Under the pieces are notes generated by a model. It had not been told where the DNA came from, did not search any database, and worked only from the letters and a program-made list of their open reading frames with translations. A stretch of DNA of 64,000 nucleotides from Actinernus sp. WN-2022. Taxonomy: Eukaryota; Cnidaria; Anthozoa; Actiniaria; Actinernidae. A program made the position numbers and the translations under genes. The stretch lies in contig JAOWCC010001601.1 in assembly GCA_030867875.1 (NCBI GenBank), positions 124,001-188,000 of the forward strand, written 5' to 3'. Below, piece by piece: positions 24,834 to 38,562 of this stretch (position 1 is the first letter of the stretch; every line of letters begins with the position of its first letter).

Positions 24834-25516
24834 TGTTTTGAGTGGAGAGGTGTAGAATTTCGAACTTTTTCGTGAACAACCGATTTGCCTGAAGTTTGGC
24901 GTGACGATTTGCTTAGTGACAATGAGCATTTTCCGCTAGGTCTGACAAAAATCGGGGAAAAAAGTTGAAAAGTGACTTTCTGGCTTTTAAAGACAACAGG
25001 TACACATTAACTTACTTATGTTACCTAAATGTCAATGTGGCGCCATTTCTCGAGCTTTTAATGGATTTCGATGCACTATACGGCAATACAACGTTCTCTT
25101 CCTGTAGATTAAGATTAATCCATGGAAGTTTCCTGTATGTTGAGTACAAATACCAGAAAATGGCCTTTTTCTAACCAAATCCAAACCTCTAGCTCTCCAA
25201 TAAAGAAATTATGGGATAGATCTAACACAACACAAGTAAATTATAGGCTAGAAAGGCCAGAAAAATCTTTAGCTGTCATTTGCCCTTTCAAGAAAACGGC
25301 AAAAAGACGAGTTCCTGATCTCTAGGTATTTTATGGGGGGAGGGGGGAGGGTTGTTTTGAGTGGAGAGGTGTAGAATTTCGTACTTTTTCGTGAACAACC
25401 GATTTGCCTGAAGTTTGGCGTGACGATTTGCTTAGTGACAATGAGCATTTTCCGCTAGGTCTGGCAAAAATCGGGGGAAAAAAGTTGAAAAGCGACTTTC
25501 TGGCTTTTAAAGACAA

Positions 25517-25653
25517 TGTAAAAGTTTATAAATGAGCGACCACGAACAACACTCCACTGGTATACGTCGGATCAAACAATGATCTAAATGGTTCGCAGAT
25601 TAAGAAATAAGTAGAATGAAGAATAAACAATACGACGTAGAATTATACGGATT
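25517..25653. repeat. LI segment, copy 10
   Basis: Heads the three-monomer block at 25768. Confidence 0.94.
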
Positions 25654-25980
25654 TAACTTACTTATGTTACCTAAATGTCAATGTGGCGCCATTTCTCGAG
25701 CTTTTAATGGATTTCGATGCACTATACGGCAATACAACGTTCTCTTTCTGTAGATTAAGATTAATCGATGGAAGTTTACTGTATATTGAGTACAAATACC
25801 AGAAAATGGCCTTTTTCTAACAAAACCCAAACCTCTAGCTCTCCAATAAAGAAATTATGGGATAGTTCTAACACAACACAAGTAAATTATAGGCTAGAAA
25901 GGCCAGAAAAATCTTTAGCTGTCATTTGCCCTTTCAAGAAAACGGCAAAAAGACGAGTTCCTGATTTCTAGGTATTTTAT

Positions 25981-26012
25981 GGGGGGAGGGGGGGGAGGGG
26001 GGGGGGGGAGGG
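25981..26012 (+). repeat. Double G tract, G6 A G8 A G12 A G3
   Basis: Follows the first monomer of trio copy 5; its middle run is the shortest among the trio copies. Confidence 0.9.
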
Positions 26013-27038
26013 TGTTTTGAGTGGAGGGGTGTAGAATTTCGAACTTTTTCGTGAACAACCGATTTGCCTGAAGTTTGGCGTGACGATTTGCTTAGTGACA
26101 ATGAGCATTTTCCGCTAGGTCTGACAAAAATCGGGGGAAAAAAGTTGAAAAGTGACTTTCTGGCTTTTAAAGACAACAGGTACACATTAACTTACTTATG
26201 TTACCTAAATGTCAATGTGGCGCCATTTCTCGAGCTTTTAATGGATTTAGATGCACTATACGGCAATACAACGTTCTCTTCCTGTAGATTAAGATTAATC
26301 GATGGAAGTTTCCTGTATGTTGAGTACAAATACCAGAAAATGGCCTTTTTCTAACCACACCCAAACCTCTAGCTCTCCAATAAAGAAATTATGGGATAGA
26401 TCTAACATAACACCAGTAAATTATAGGCTAGAAAGGCCAGAAAAATCTTTAGCTGTCATTTGCCCTTTCAAGAAAACAACAAAAAGACGAGTTCCTGATC
26501 TCTAGGTATTTTATGGGGGGAGGGGGGGGGGGAGGGTGTTTTGAGTGGAGGAGTGTAGAATTTCGAACTTTTTCGTGAACAACCGATTTGCCTGAAGTTT
26601 GGCGTGACGATTTGCTTAGTGACAATGAGCGTTTTCCGCTAGGTCTGACAAAAATCGGGGGAAAAAGGTTGAAAAGTGACTTTCTGGCTTTTCAAGACAA
26701 CAGGTACACATTAACTTACTTATGTTACCTAAATGTCAACGTGGCGCCATTTCGCGAGCTTTTAATGGATTTCGATGCACTATACGGCAATACAACGTTC
26801 TCTTCCTGTAGATTAAGATTAATCGATGGAAGTTTGCTGTATATTGAGTACAAATACCAGAAAATGGCCTTTTTCTAACCAAACCCAAACCTCTAGCTCT
26901 CCAATAAAGAAATTATGGGATAGATCTAACACAACACAAGTAAATTATAGGCTAGAAAGGCCAGAAAAATCTTTAGCTGTCATTTGCCCTTTCAAGAAAA
27001 CGGCAAAAAGACGAGTTCCTGATCTCTAGGTATTTTAT

Positions 27039-27073
27039 GGGGGGAGGGGGGGGGGGAGGGGGGGGGGGGAGGG
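27039..27073 (+). repeat. Misplaced double G tract, G6 A G11 A G12 A G3
   Basis: Lies after the third trio monomer (left flank GATCTCTAG), where the other trio copies have a single tract. The right flank equals that of 24800-24833. Confidence 0.9.
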
Positions 27074-27755
27074 TGTTTTGAGTGGAGAGGTGTAGAATTT
27101 CGAACTTTTTCGTGAACAACCGATTTGCCTGAAGTTTGGCGTGACGATTTGCTTAGTGACAATGAGCAGTTTCCGCTAGGTCTGACAAAAATCGGGGAAA
27201 AAAGTTGAAAAGTGACTTTCTGGCTTTTAAAGACAACAGGTACACATTAACTTACTTATGTTACCTAAATGTCAATGTGGCGCCATTTCTCGAGCTTTTA
27301 ATGGATTTCGATGCACTATACGGCAATACAACGTTCTCTTCCTGTAGATTAAGATTAATCCATGTAAGTTTCCTGTATGTTGAGTACAAATACCAGAAAA
27401 TGGCCTTTTTCTAACCAAACCCAAACCTCTAGCTCTCCAATAAAGAAATTATGGGATAGATCTAACACAACACAAGTAAATTATAGGCTAGAAAGGCCAG
27501 AAAAATCTTTAGCTGTCATTTGCCCTTTCAAGAAAACGGCAAAAAGACGAGTTCCTGATCTCTAGGTATTTTATGGGGGGAGGGGGGAGGGTGTTTTGAG
27601 TGGAGAGGTGTAGAATTTCGTACTTTTTCGTGAACAACCGATTTGCCTGAAGTTTGGCGTGACGATTTGCTTAGTGACAATGAGCATTTTCCGCTAGGTC
27701 TGGCAAAAATCGGGGGAAAAAAGTTGAAAAGCGACTTTCTGGCTTTTAAAGACAA

Positions 27756-27892
27756 TGTAAAAGTTTATAAATGAGCGACCACGAACAACACTCCACTGGT
27801 ATACGTCGGATCAAACAATGATCTAAATGGTTCGCAGATTAAGAAATAAGTAGAATGAAGAATAAACAATACGACGTAGAATTATACGGATT
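27756..27892. repeat. LI segment, copy 11
   Basis: Heads the three-monomer block at 28007. Confidence 0.94.
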
Positions 27893-28006
27893 TAACTTAC
27901 TTATGTTACCTAAATGTCAATGTGGCGCCATTTCTCGAGCTTTTAATGGATTTCGATGCACTATACGGCAATACAACGTTCTCTTTCTGTAGATTAAGAT
28001 TAATCG

Positions 28007-29579
28007 ATGGAAGTTTACTGTATATTGAGTACAAATACCAGAAAATGGCCTTTTTCTAACAAAACCCAAACCTCTAGCTCTCCAATAAAGAAATTATGGG
28101 ATAGTTCTAACACAACACAAGTAAATTATAGGCTAGAAAGGCCAGAAAAATCTTTAGCTGTCATTTGCCCTTTCAAGAAAACGGCAAAAAGACGAGTTCC
28201 TGATTTCTAGGTATTTTATGGGGGGAGGGGGGGGGGAGGGGGGGGGGGGGAGGGTGTTTTGAGTGGAGGGGTGTAGAATTTCGAACTTTTTCGTGAACAA
28301 CCGATTTGCCTGAAGTTTGGCGTGACGATTTGCTTAGTGACAATGAGCATTTTCCGCTAGGTCTGACAAAAATCGGGGGAAAAAAGTTGAAAAGTGACTT
28401 TCTGGCTTTTAAAGACAACAGGTACACATTAACTTACTTATGTTACCTAAATGTCAATGTGGCGCCATTTCTCGAGCTTTTAATGGATTTAGATGCACTA
28501 TACGGCAATACAACGTTCTCTTCCTGTAGATTAAGATTAATCGATGGAAGTTTCCTGTATGTTGAGTACAAATACCAGAAAATGGCCTTTTTATAACCAC
28601 ACCCTAACCTCTAGCTCTCCAATAAAGAAATTATGGGATAGATCTAACATAACACCAGTAAATTATAGGCTAGAAAGGCCAGAAAAATCTTTAGCTGTCA
28701 TTTGCCCTTTCAAGAAAACAACAAAAAGACGAGTTCCTGATCTCTAGGTATTTTATGGGGGGAGGGGGGGGGGAGGGTGTTTTGAGTGGAGGAGTGTAGA
28801 ATTTCGAACTTTTTCGTGAACAACCGATTTGCCTGAAGTTTGGCGTGACGATTTGCTTAGTGACAATGAGCGTTTTCCGCTAGGTCTGACAAAAATCGGG
28901 GGAAAAAGGTTGAAAAGTGACTTTCTGGCTTTTCAAGACAACAGGTACACATTAACTTACTTATGTTACCTAAATGTCAACGTGGCGCCATTTCGCGAGC
29001 TTTTAATGGATTTCGATGCACTATACGGCAATACAACGTTCTCTTCCTGTGGATTAAGATTAATCGATGGAAGTTTGCTGTATATTGAGTACAAATACCA
29101 GAAAATGGCCTTTTTCTAACCAAACCCAAACCTCTAGCTCTCCAATAAAGAAATTATGGGATAGATCTAACACAACACAAGTAAATTATAGGCTAGAAAG
29201 GCCAGAAAAATCTTTAGCTGTCATTTGCCCTTTCAAGAAAACGGCAAAAAGACGAGTTCCTGATCTCTAGGTATTTTATGGGGGGGGGGGTGTTTTGAGT
29301 GGAGGGGTGTAGAATTTCGAACTTTTTCGTGAACAACCGATTTGCCTGAAGTTTGGCGTGACGATTTGCTTAGTGACAATGAGCATTTTCCGCTAGGTCT
29401 GACAAAAATCGGGGGGAAAAAGTTGAAAAGTGACTTTCTGGCTTTTAAAGACAACAGGTACACATTAACTTACTTATGTTACCTAAATGTCAATGTGGCG
29501 CCATTTCTCGAGCTTTTAATGGATTTCGATGCACTATACGGCAATACAACGTTCTCTTCCTGTAGATTAAGATTAATCG
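28007..29579. repeat. Three-monomer block, copy 6 of 6
   Basis: Anchors 28007 (L), 28544 and 29067. Private changes are TTTTTATAACC with CCCTAACC near 28590-28608 and TGTGGATTAAG near 29048. The block ends in a short pure run of 11 G at 29280-29290. Confidence 0.88.
28220..28254 (+). repeat. Double G tract, G6 A G10 A G13 A G3
   Basis: Follows the first monomer of trio copy 6. Confidence 0.9.
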
Positions 29580-31539
29580 ATGGAAGTTTACTGTATATTG
29601 AGTACAAATACCAGAAAATGGCCTTTTTCTAACCAAACCCAAACCTCTAGCTCTCCAATAAAGAAATTATGGGATAGATCTAACACAACACAAGTAAATT
29701 ATAGGCTAGAAAGGCCAGAAAAATATTTAGCTGTCATTTGCCCTTTCAAGAAAACGTCAAAAAGACGAGTTCCTGATCTCTAGGTATTTTATGGGGGGAG
29801 GGGGGGGGAGGGTGTTTTGAGTGGAGCGGTATAGAATTTCGAACTTTTTCGTGAACAACCGATTTGCCTGAAGTTTGGCGTGACGATTTGTTTAGTGACA
29901 ATGAGCATTTTCCGTTAGGTCTGACAAAAATCGGGGAAAAAAAGTTGAAAAGTGACTTTCTGGCTTTTAAAGACAACAGGTACACATTAACTTACTTATG
30001 TTACCTAAATGTCAATGTGGCGCCATTTCTCGAGCTTTTAATGGATTTCGATGCACTATACGGCAATACAACGTTCTCTTCTTGTAGATTAAGATTAATC
30101 GATGGAAGTTTCCTGTATATTGAGTACAAATACCAGAAAATGGCCTTTTTCTAACCAAACCCAAACCTCTAGCTCTCCAATAAAGAAATTATGGGATAGA
30201 TCTAACACAACACAAGTAAATTATAGGCTAGAAAGGCCAGAAAAATCTTTAGCTGTCATTTGCCCTTTCAAGAAAACGGCAAAAAGACGAGTTCCTGATC
30301 TCTAGGTATTTTATGGGGGGAGGGGGGGGGAGGGTGTTTTGAGTGGAGGGGTGTAGAATTTCGAACTTTTTCGTGAACAACCGATTTGCCTGAAGTTTGG
30401 CGTGACGATTTGCTTAGTGACAATGAGCATTTTCCGCTAGGTCTGACAAAAATCGGGGAAAAAAAGTTGAAAAGTGACTTTCTGGCTTTTAAAGACAACA
30501 GGTACACATTAACTTACTTGTGTTACCTAAATGTCAATGTGGCGCCATTTCTCGAGCTTTTAATGGATTTCGATGCACTATACGGCAATACAACGTTCTC
30601 TTCCTGTAGATTAAGATTAATCGATGGAAGTTTGCTGTATATTGAGTACAAATACCAGAAAATGGCCTTTTTCTTACCAAAGCCAAACCTCTAGCTCTCC
30701 AATAAAGAAATTATGGGAAAGATCTAACACAACACAAGTAAATTATAAGCTAAAAATGCCAGAAAAATCTTTAGCTGTCATTTGCCCTTTCAAGAAAACG
30801 GCAAAAACACGAGTTCCTGATCTCTAGGTATTTTATGGGGGGAGGGGGGGGGGAGGGTGTTTTGAGTGGAGAGTTGTAGAATTTCGAACTTTTTCGTGAA
30901 CAACCGATTTGCCTGAAGTTTGGCGTGACGATTTGCTTAGTGACAATGAGCATTTTCCGCTAGGTCTGACAAAAATCGGGGAAAAAAGTTGAAAAGTGAC
31001 TTTCTGGCTTTTAAAGACAACAGGTACACATTAACTTACTTATGTTACCTAAATGTCAATGTGGCGCCATTTCTCGAGCTTTTAATGGATTTCGATGCAC
31101 TATACGGCAATACAACGTTCTCTTCCTGTAGATTAAGATTAATACATGGAAGTTTCCTGTATGTTGAGTACAAATACCAGAAAATGGCCTTTTGCTAACC
31201 AAACCCAAACCTCTAGCTCTCCAATAAAGAAATTATGGGATAGATCTAACACAACACAAGTAAATTATAGGCTAGAAAGGCCAGAAAAATCTTTAGCTGT
31301 CATTTGCCCTTTCAAGAAAACGGCAAAAAGACGAGTTCCTGATCTCTAGGTATTTTATGGGGGGAGGGGGGAGGGTGTTTTGAGTGGAGAGGTGTAGAAT
31401 TTCGTACTTTTTCGTGAACAACCGATTTGCCTGAAGTTTGGCGTGACGATTTGCTTAGTGACAATGAGCATTTTCCGCTAGGTCTGGCAAAAATCGGGGA
31501 AAAAAAGTTGAAAAGCGACTTTCTGGCTTTTAAAGACAA

Positions 31540-31676
31540 TGTAAAAGTTTATAAATGAGCGACCACGAACAACACTCCACTGGTATACGTCGGATCAAAC
31601 AATGATCTAAATGGTTCGCAGATTAAGAAATAAGTAGAATGAAGAATAAACAATACGACGTAGAATTATACGGATT
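31540..31676. repeat. LI segment, copy 12
   Basis: In the second 2.21-kb HOR zone. Confidence 0.94.
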
Positions 31677-33750
31677 TAACTTACTTATGTTACCTAAATG
31701 TCAATGTGGCGCCATTTCTCGAGCTTTTAATGGATTTCGATGCACTATACGGCAATACAACGTTCTCTTCTTGTAGATTAAGATTAATCGATGGAAGTTT
31801 CCTGTATATTGAGTACAAATACCAGAAAATGGCCTTTTTCTAACCAAACCCAAACCTCTAGCTCTCCAATAAAGAAATTATGGGATAGATCTAACACAAC
31901 ACAAGTAAATTATAGGCTAGAAAGGCCAGAAAAATCTTTAGCTGTCATTTGCCCTTTCAAGAAAACGGCAAAAAGACGAGTTCCTGATCTCTAGGTATTT
32001 TATGGGGGGAGGGGGGGGGAGGGTGTTTTGAGTGGAGGGGTGTAGAATTTCGAACTTTTTCGTGAACAACCGATTTGCCTGAAGTTTGGCGTGACGATTT
32101 GCTTAGTGACAATGAGCATTTTCCGCTAGGTCTGACAAAAATCGGGAAAAAAAAATTGAAAAGTGACTTTCTGGCTTTTAAAGACAACAGGTACACATTA
32201 ACTTACTTATCTTACCTAAATGTCAATGTGGCGCCATTTCTCGAGCTTTTAATGGATTTCGATGCACTATACGGCAATACAACGTTCTCTTCCTGTAGAT
32301 TGAGATTAATCGATGGAAGTTTCCTGTATATTGAGTACAAATACCAGAAAATGGCCTTTTTCTAACCAAACCCAAACCTCTAGCTCTCCAATAAAGAAAT
32401 TATGGGATAGATCTAACACAACACAAGTAAATTATAGGCTAGAAAGGCCAGAAAAATCTTTAGCTGTCATTTGCCCTTTCAAGAAAACGGCAAAAAGACG
32501 AGTTCCTGATCTCTAGGTATTTTATGGGGGGAGGGGGGGGGAGGGTGTTTTGAGTGGAGGGGTGTAGAATTTCGAACTTTTTCGTGAACAACCGATTTGC
32601 CTGAAGTTTGGCGTGACGATTTGCTTAGTGACAATGAGCATTTTCCGCTAGGTCTGACAAAAATCGGGGAAAAAAAGTTGAAAAGTGACTTTCTGGCTTT
32701 TAAAGACAACAGGTACACATTAACTTACTTGTGTTACCTAAATGTCAATGTGGCGCCATTTCTCGAGCTTTTAATGGATTTCGATGCACTATACGGCAAT
32801 ACAACGTTCTCTTCCTGTAGATTAAGATTAATCGATGGAAGTTTGCTGTATATTGAGTACAAATACCAGAAAATGGCCTTTTTCTTACCAAAGCCAAACC
32901 TCTAGCTCTCCAATAAAGAAATTATGGGAAAGATCTAACACAACACAAGTAAATTATAAGCTAAAAATGCCAGAAAAATCTTTAGCTGTCATTTGCCCTT
33001 TCAAGAAAACGGCAAAAACACGAGTTCCTGATCTCTAGGTATTTTATGGGGGGAGGGGGGGGGGAGGGTGTTTTGAGTGGAGAGTTGTAGAATTTCGAAC
33101 TTTTTCGTGAACAACCGATTTGCCTGAAGTTTGGCGTGACGATTTGCTTAGTGACAATGAGCATTTTCCGCTAGGTCTGACAAAAATCGGGGAAAAAAGT
33201 TGAAAAGTGACTTTCTGGCTTTTAAAGACAACAGGTACACATTAACTTACTTATGTTACCTAAATGTCAATGTGGCGCCATTTCTCGAGCTTTTAATGGA
33301 TTTCGATGCACTATACGGCAATACAACGTTCTCTTCCTGTAGATTAAGATTAATACATGGAAGTTTCCTGTATGTTGAGTACAAATACCAGAAAATGGCC
33401 TTTTTCTAACCAAACCCAAACCTCTAGCTCTCCAATAAAGAAATTATGGGATAGATCTAACACAACACAAGTAAATTATAGGCTAGAAAGGCCAGAAAAA
33501 TATTTAGCTGTCATTTGCCCTTTCAAGAAAACGGCAAAAAGACGAGTTCCTGATCTCTAGGTATTTTATGGGGGGAGGGGGGAGGGTGTTTTGAGTGGAG
33601 AGGTGTAGAATTTCGTACTTTTTCGTGAACAACCGATTTGCCTGAAGTTTGGCGTGACGATTTGCTTAGTGACAATGAGCATTTTCCGCTAGGTCTGGCA
33701 AAAATCGGGGAAAAAAAGTTGAAAAGCGACTTTCTGGCTTTTAAAGACAA

Positions 33751-33887
33751 TGTAAAAGTTTATAAATGAGCGACCACGAACAACACTCCACTGGTATACG
33801 TCGGATCAAACAATGATCTAAATGGTTCGCAGATTAAGAAATAAGTAGAATGAAGAATAAACAATACGACGTAGAATTATACGGATT
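33751..33887. repeat. LI segment, copy 13
   Basis: 2,211 bp after copy 12. Confidence 0.94.
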
Positions 33888-35439
33888 TAACTTACTTATG
33901 TTACCTAAATGTCAATGTGGCGCCATTTCTCGAGCTTTTAATGGATTTCGATGCACTATACGGCAATACAACGTTCTCTTCTTGTAGATTAAGATTAATC
34001 GATGGAAGTTTCCTGTATATTGAGTACAAATACCAGAAAATGGCCTTTTTCTAACCAAACCCAAACCTCTAGCTCTCCAATAAAGAAATTATGGGATAGA
34101 TCTAACACAACACAAGTAAATTATAGGCTAGAAAGGCCAGAAAAATCTTTAGCTGTCATTTGCCCTTTCAAGAAAACGGCAAAAAGACGAGTTCCTGATC
34201 TCTAGGTATTTTATGGGGGGAGGGGGGGGGAGGGTGTTTTGAGTGGAGGGGTGTAGAATTTCGAACTTTTTCGTGAACAACCGATTTGCCTGAAGTTTGG
34301 CGTGACGATTTGCTTAGTGACAATGAGCATTTTCCGCTAGGTCTGACAAAAATCGGGAAAAAAAAATTGAAAAGTGACTTTCTGGCTTTTAAAGACAACA
34401 GGTACACATTAACTTACTTATCTTACCTAAATGTCAATGTGGCGCCATTTCTCGAGCTTTTAATGGATTTCGATGCACTATACGGCAATACAACGTTCTC
34501 TTCCTGTAGATTGAGATTAATCGATGGAAGTTTCCTGTATATTGAGTACAAATACCAGAAAATGGCCTTTTTCTAACCAAACCCAAACCTCTAGCTCTCC
34601 AATAAAGAAATTATGGGATAGATCTAACACAACACAAGTAAATTATAGGCTAGAAAGGCCAGAAAAATCTTTAGCTGTCATTTGCCCTTTCAAGAAAACG
34701 GCAAAACGACGAGTTCCTGATCTCTAGGTATTTTATGGGGGGAGGGGGGGGGGAGGGTGTTTTGAGTGGAGAGGTGTAGAATTTCGAACTTTTTCGTGAA
34801 CAACCGATTTGCCTGAAGTTTGGCGTGACGATTTGCTTAGTGACAATGAGCATTTTCCGCTAGGTCTGACAAAAATCGGGGAAAAAAGTTGAAAAGTGAC
34901 TTTCTGGCTTTTAAAGACAACAGGTACACATTAACTTACTTATGTTACCTAAATGTCAATGTGGCGCCATTTCTCGAGCTTTTAATGGATTTCGATGCAC
35001 TATACGGCAATACAACGTTCTCTTCCTGTAGATTAAGATTAATACATGGAAGTTTCCTGTATGTTGAGTACAAATACCAGAAAATGGCCTTTTTCTAACC
35101 AAACCCAAACCTCTAGCTCTCCAATAAAGAAATTATGGGATAGATCTAACACAACACAAGTAAATTATAGGCTAGAAAGGCCAGAAAAATCTTTAGCTGT
35201 CATTTGCCCTTTCAAGAAAACGGCAAAAAGACGAGTTCCTGATCTCTAGGTATTTTATGGGGGGAGGGGGGAGGGTGTTTTGAGTGGAGAGGTGTAGAAT
35301 TTCGTACTTTTTCGTGAACAACCGATTTGCCTGAAGTTTGGCGTGACGATTTGCTTAGTGACAATGGGCATTTTCCGCTAGGTCTGGCAAAAATCGGGGG
35401 AAAAAAGTTGAAAAGCGACTTTCTGGCTTTTAAAGACAA

Positions 35440-35576
35440 TGTAAAAGTTTATAAATGAGCGACCACGAACAACACTCCACTGGTATACGTCGGATCAAAC
35501 AATGATCTAAATGGTTCGCAGATTAAGAAATAAGTAGAATGAAGAATAAACAATACGACGTAGAATTATACGGATT
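35440..35576. repeat. LI segment, copy 14
   Basis: Last LI before the L-free 4.2-kb blocks; the next copy is about 9.6 kb away. Confidence 0.94.
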
Positions 35577-36429
35577 TAACTTACTTATGTTACCTAAATG
35601 TCAATGTGGCGCCATTTCTCGAGCTTTTAATGGATTTCGATGCACTATACGGCAATACAACGTTCTCTTCCTGTAGATTAAGATTAATCGATGGAAGTTT
35701 GCTGTATATTGAGTACAAATACCAGAAAATGGCCTTTTTCTATCCAAAGCCAAACCTCTAGCTCTCCAATAAAGAAATTATGGGAAAGATCTAACACAAC
35801 ACAAGTAAATTATAAGCTAAAAATGCCAGAAAAATATTTAGCTGTCATTTGACCTTTCAAGAAAACGGCAAAAAGACGAGTTCCTGATCTCTAGGTATTT
35901 TATGGGGGGAGGGGAGGGGGGGAGGGTGTTTTGAGTGGAGAGGTGTAGAATTTCGAACTTTTTTCGTGAACAACCGATTTGCCTGAAGTTTGGCGTGACG
36001 ATTTGCTTAGTGACAATGAGCATTTTCCGCTAGGTCTGACAAAAATCGGGGGGGAAAAGTTGAAAAGTGACTTTCTGGCTTTTAAAGACAACAGGTACAC
36101 ATTAACTTACTTATGTTACCTAAATGTCAATGTGGCGCCATTTCTCGAACTTTTAATGGATTTCGATGCACTATACGGCAATACAACGTTCTCTTCCTGT
36201 AGATTAAGATTAATCGATGGAAGTTTCCTGTATATTGAATACAAATACCAGAAAATGGCCTTTTTCTAACCAAACCCAAACCTCTAGCTCTCCAATAAAG
36301 AAATTATGGGATAGATCTAACACAACACAAGTAAATTATAGGCTAGAAAGGCCAGAAAAATCTTTAGCTGTCATTTGCCCTTTCAAGAAAACGGCAAAAA
36401 GACGAGTTCCTGATCTCTAGGTATTTTAT

Positions 36430-36462
36430 GGGGGGAGGGGGGGGGGGGGGGGGCGGGGAGGG
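36430..36462 (+). repeat. C-interrupted G tract, G6 A G17 C G4 A G3
   Basis: The longest pure G run in the window (17). The C is shared only with 40637-40667. Confidence 0.9.
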
Positions 36463-38533
36463 TGTTTTGAGTGGAGGGGTGTAGAATTTCGAACTTTTTC
36501 GTGAACAACCGATTTGCCTGAAGTTTGGCGTGACGATTTGCTTAGTGACAATGAGCATTTTCCGCTAGGTCTGACAAAAATCGGGGGAAAAAAGTTGAAA
36601 AGTGTCTTTCTGGCTTTTAAAGACAACAGGTACACATTAACTTACTTATGTTACCTAAATGTCAATGTGGCGCCATTTCTCGAGCTTTTAATGGATTTCG
36701 ATGCACTATACGGCAATACAACGTTCTCTTCTTGTAGATTAAGATTAATCGATGGAAGTTTGCTGTATATTGAGTACAAATACCAGAAAATGGCCTTTTT
36801 CTAACCAAACCCAAACCTCTAGCTCTCCAATAAAGAAATTATGGGATAGATCTAACACAACACAAGTAAATTATAGGCTAGAAAGGCCAGAAAAAATCTT
36901 TAGCTGTCATTTGCCCTTTCAAGAAAACGGCAAAAAGACGAGTTCCTGATCTCTAGGTATTTTATGGGGGGAGGGGGGGGGGGGAGGGTGTTTTGAGTGG
37001 AGGGGTGTAGAATTTCGAACTTTTTCGTGAACAACCGATTTGCCTGAAGTTTGGCGTGACGATTTGCTTAGTGACAATGAGCATTTTCCGCTAGGTCTGA
37101 CAAAAATCGGGGAAAAAAAAGTTGAAAAGTGACTTTCTGGCTTTTAAAGACAACAGGTACACATTAACTTACTTATGGTACCTAAATGTCAATGTGGCGC
37201 CATTTCTCGAACTTTTAATGGATTTCGATGCACTATACGGCAATACAACGTTCTCTTCCTGTAGATTAAGATTAATCGATGGAAGTTTGCTGTATATTGA
37301 GTACAAATACCAGAAAATGGCCTTTTTCTAACCAAACCCAAACCTCTCGCTCTCCAATAAAGAAATTATGGGATAGATCTAACACAACACAAGTAAATTA
37401 TAGGCTAGAAAGGCCAGAAAAATATTTAGCTGTCATTTGCCCTTTCAAGAAAACGGCAAAAAGACGAGTTCCTGATCTCTAGGTATTTTATGGGGGGAGG
37501 GGGGGGAGGGTGTTTTGAGTGGAGGGGTGTAGAATTTCGAACTTTTTCGTGAACAACCGATTTGCCTGAAGTTTGGCGTGACGATTTGCTTAGTGACAAT
37601 GAGCATTTTCCGCTAGATCTGACAAAAATCGGGGAAAAAAAGTTGAAAAGTGACTTTCTGGCTTTTAAAGACAACAGGTACACATTAACTTACTTATGTT
37701 ACCTAAATGTCAATGTGGCGCCATTTCTCGAGCTTTTAATGGATTTCGATGCACTATACGGCAATACAACGTTCTCTTCCTATAGATTAAGATTAATCGA
37801 TGGAAGTTTGCTGTATATTGAGTACAAATACCAGAAAATGGCCTTTTTCTAACCAAACCCAAACCTCTAGCTCTCCAATAAAGAAATTATGGGATAGATC
37901 TAACACAACACAAGTAAATTATAGGCTAGAAAGGCCAGAAAAATATTTAGCTGTCATTTGCCCTTTCAAGAAAACAGCAAAAAGACGAGTTCCTGATCTC
38001 TAGGTATTTTATCGGGGGAGGGGGGGGAGGGTGTTTTGAGTGGAGGGGTGTAGAATTTCGAACTTTTTCGTGAACAACCGATTTGCCTGAAGGTTCGCGT
38101 GACGATTTGTTTAGTGACAATGAGCATTTTCCGCTAGGTCTGACAAAAATCGGGGGAAAAAAGTTGAAAAGTGACTTTCTGGCTTTTAAAGACAACAGGT
38201 ACACATTAACTTACTTATGTTACCTAAATGTCAACGTGGCGCCATTTCGCGAGCTTTTAATGGATTTCGATGCACTATACGGCAATACAACGTTCTCTTC
38301 CTGTAGATTAAGATTAATCGATGGAAGTTTGCTGTATATTGAGTACAAATACCAGAAAATGGCCTTTTTCTAACCAAACCCAAACCTCTAGCTCTCCAAT
38401 AAAGAAATTATGGGATAGATCTAACACAACACAAGTAAATTATAGGCTAGAAAGGCCAGAAAAATCTTTAGCTGTCATTTGCCCTTTCAAGAAAACGGCA
38501 AAAAGACGAGTTCCTGATCTCTAGGTATTTTAT

Positions 38534-38562
38534 GGGGGGAGGGGGGGGGAGGGGGGGGAGGG
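38534..38562 (+). repeat. Double G tract of the 4.2-kb block, copy 1
   Basis: G6 A G9 A G8 A G3. The surrounding monomer does not carry the trio markers. Confidence 0.9.

Larger units (their letters stand above)
25768..27361. repeat. Three-monomer block, copy 5 of 6
   Basis: Anchors 25768 (L), 26302 and 26826. With the preceding CCATGG monomer (25122) it forms a tetramer repeated at 20797 (offset about 4,325) and at 27362 (offset about 2,240). After the third monomer a double G tract appears where the other copies have a single one. Confidence 0.88.
29580..35690. repeat. Second 2.21-kb HOR zone (offset 2,211)
   Basis: Anchors 29580, 30102, 30624, 31146, 31791 (L), 32313, 32835, 33357, 34002 (L), 34524 and 35046. 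The stretch from about 30386 to 32500 repeats at 32597 to 34710 with a constant offset of 2,211. It uses the same monomer classes as 7224-13846, but the TTATCTTACC monomer now precedes the TTGTGTTACC monomer. The order was therefore rearranged. The TTGTGTTACC monomers here read TTCTTACCAAAGCC. Confidence 0.88.
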
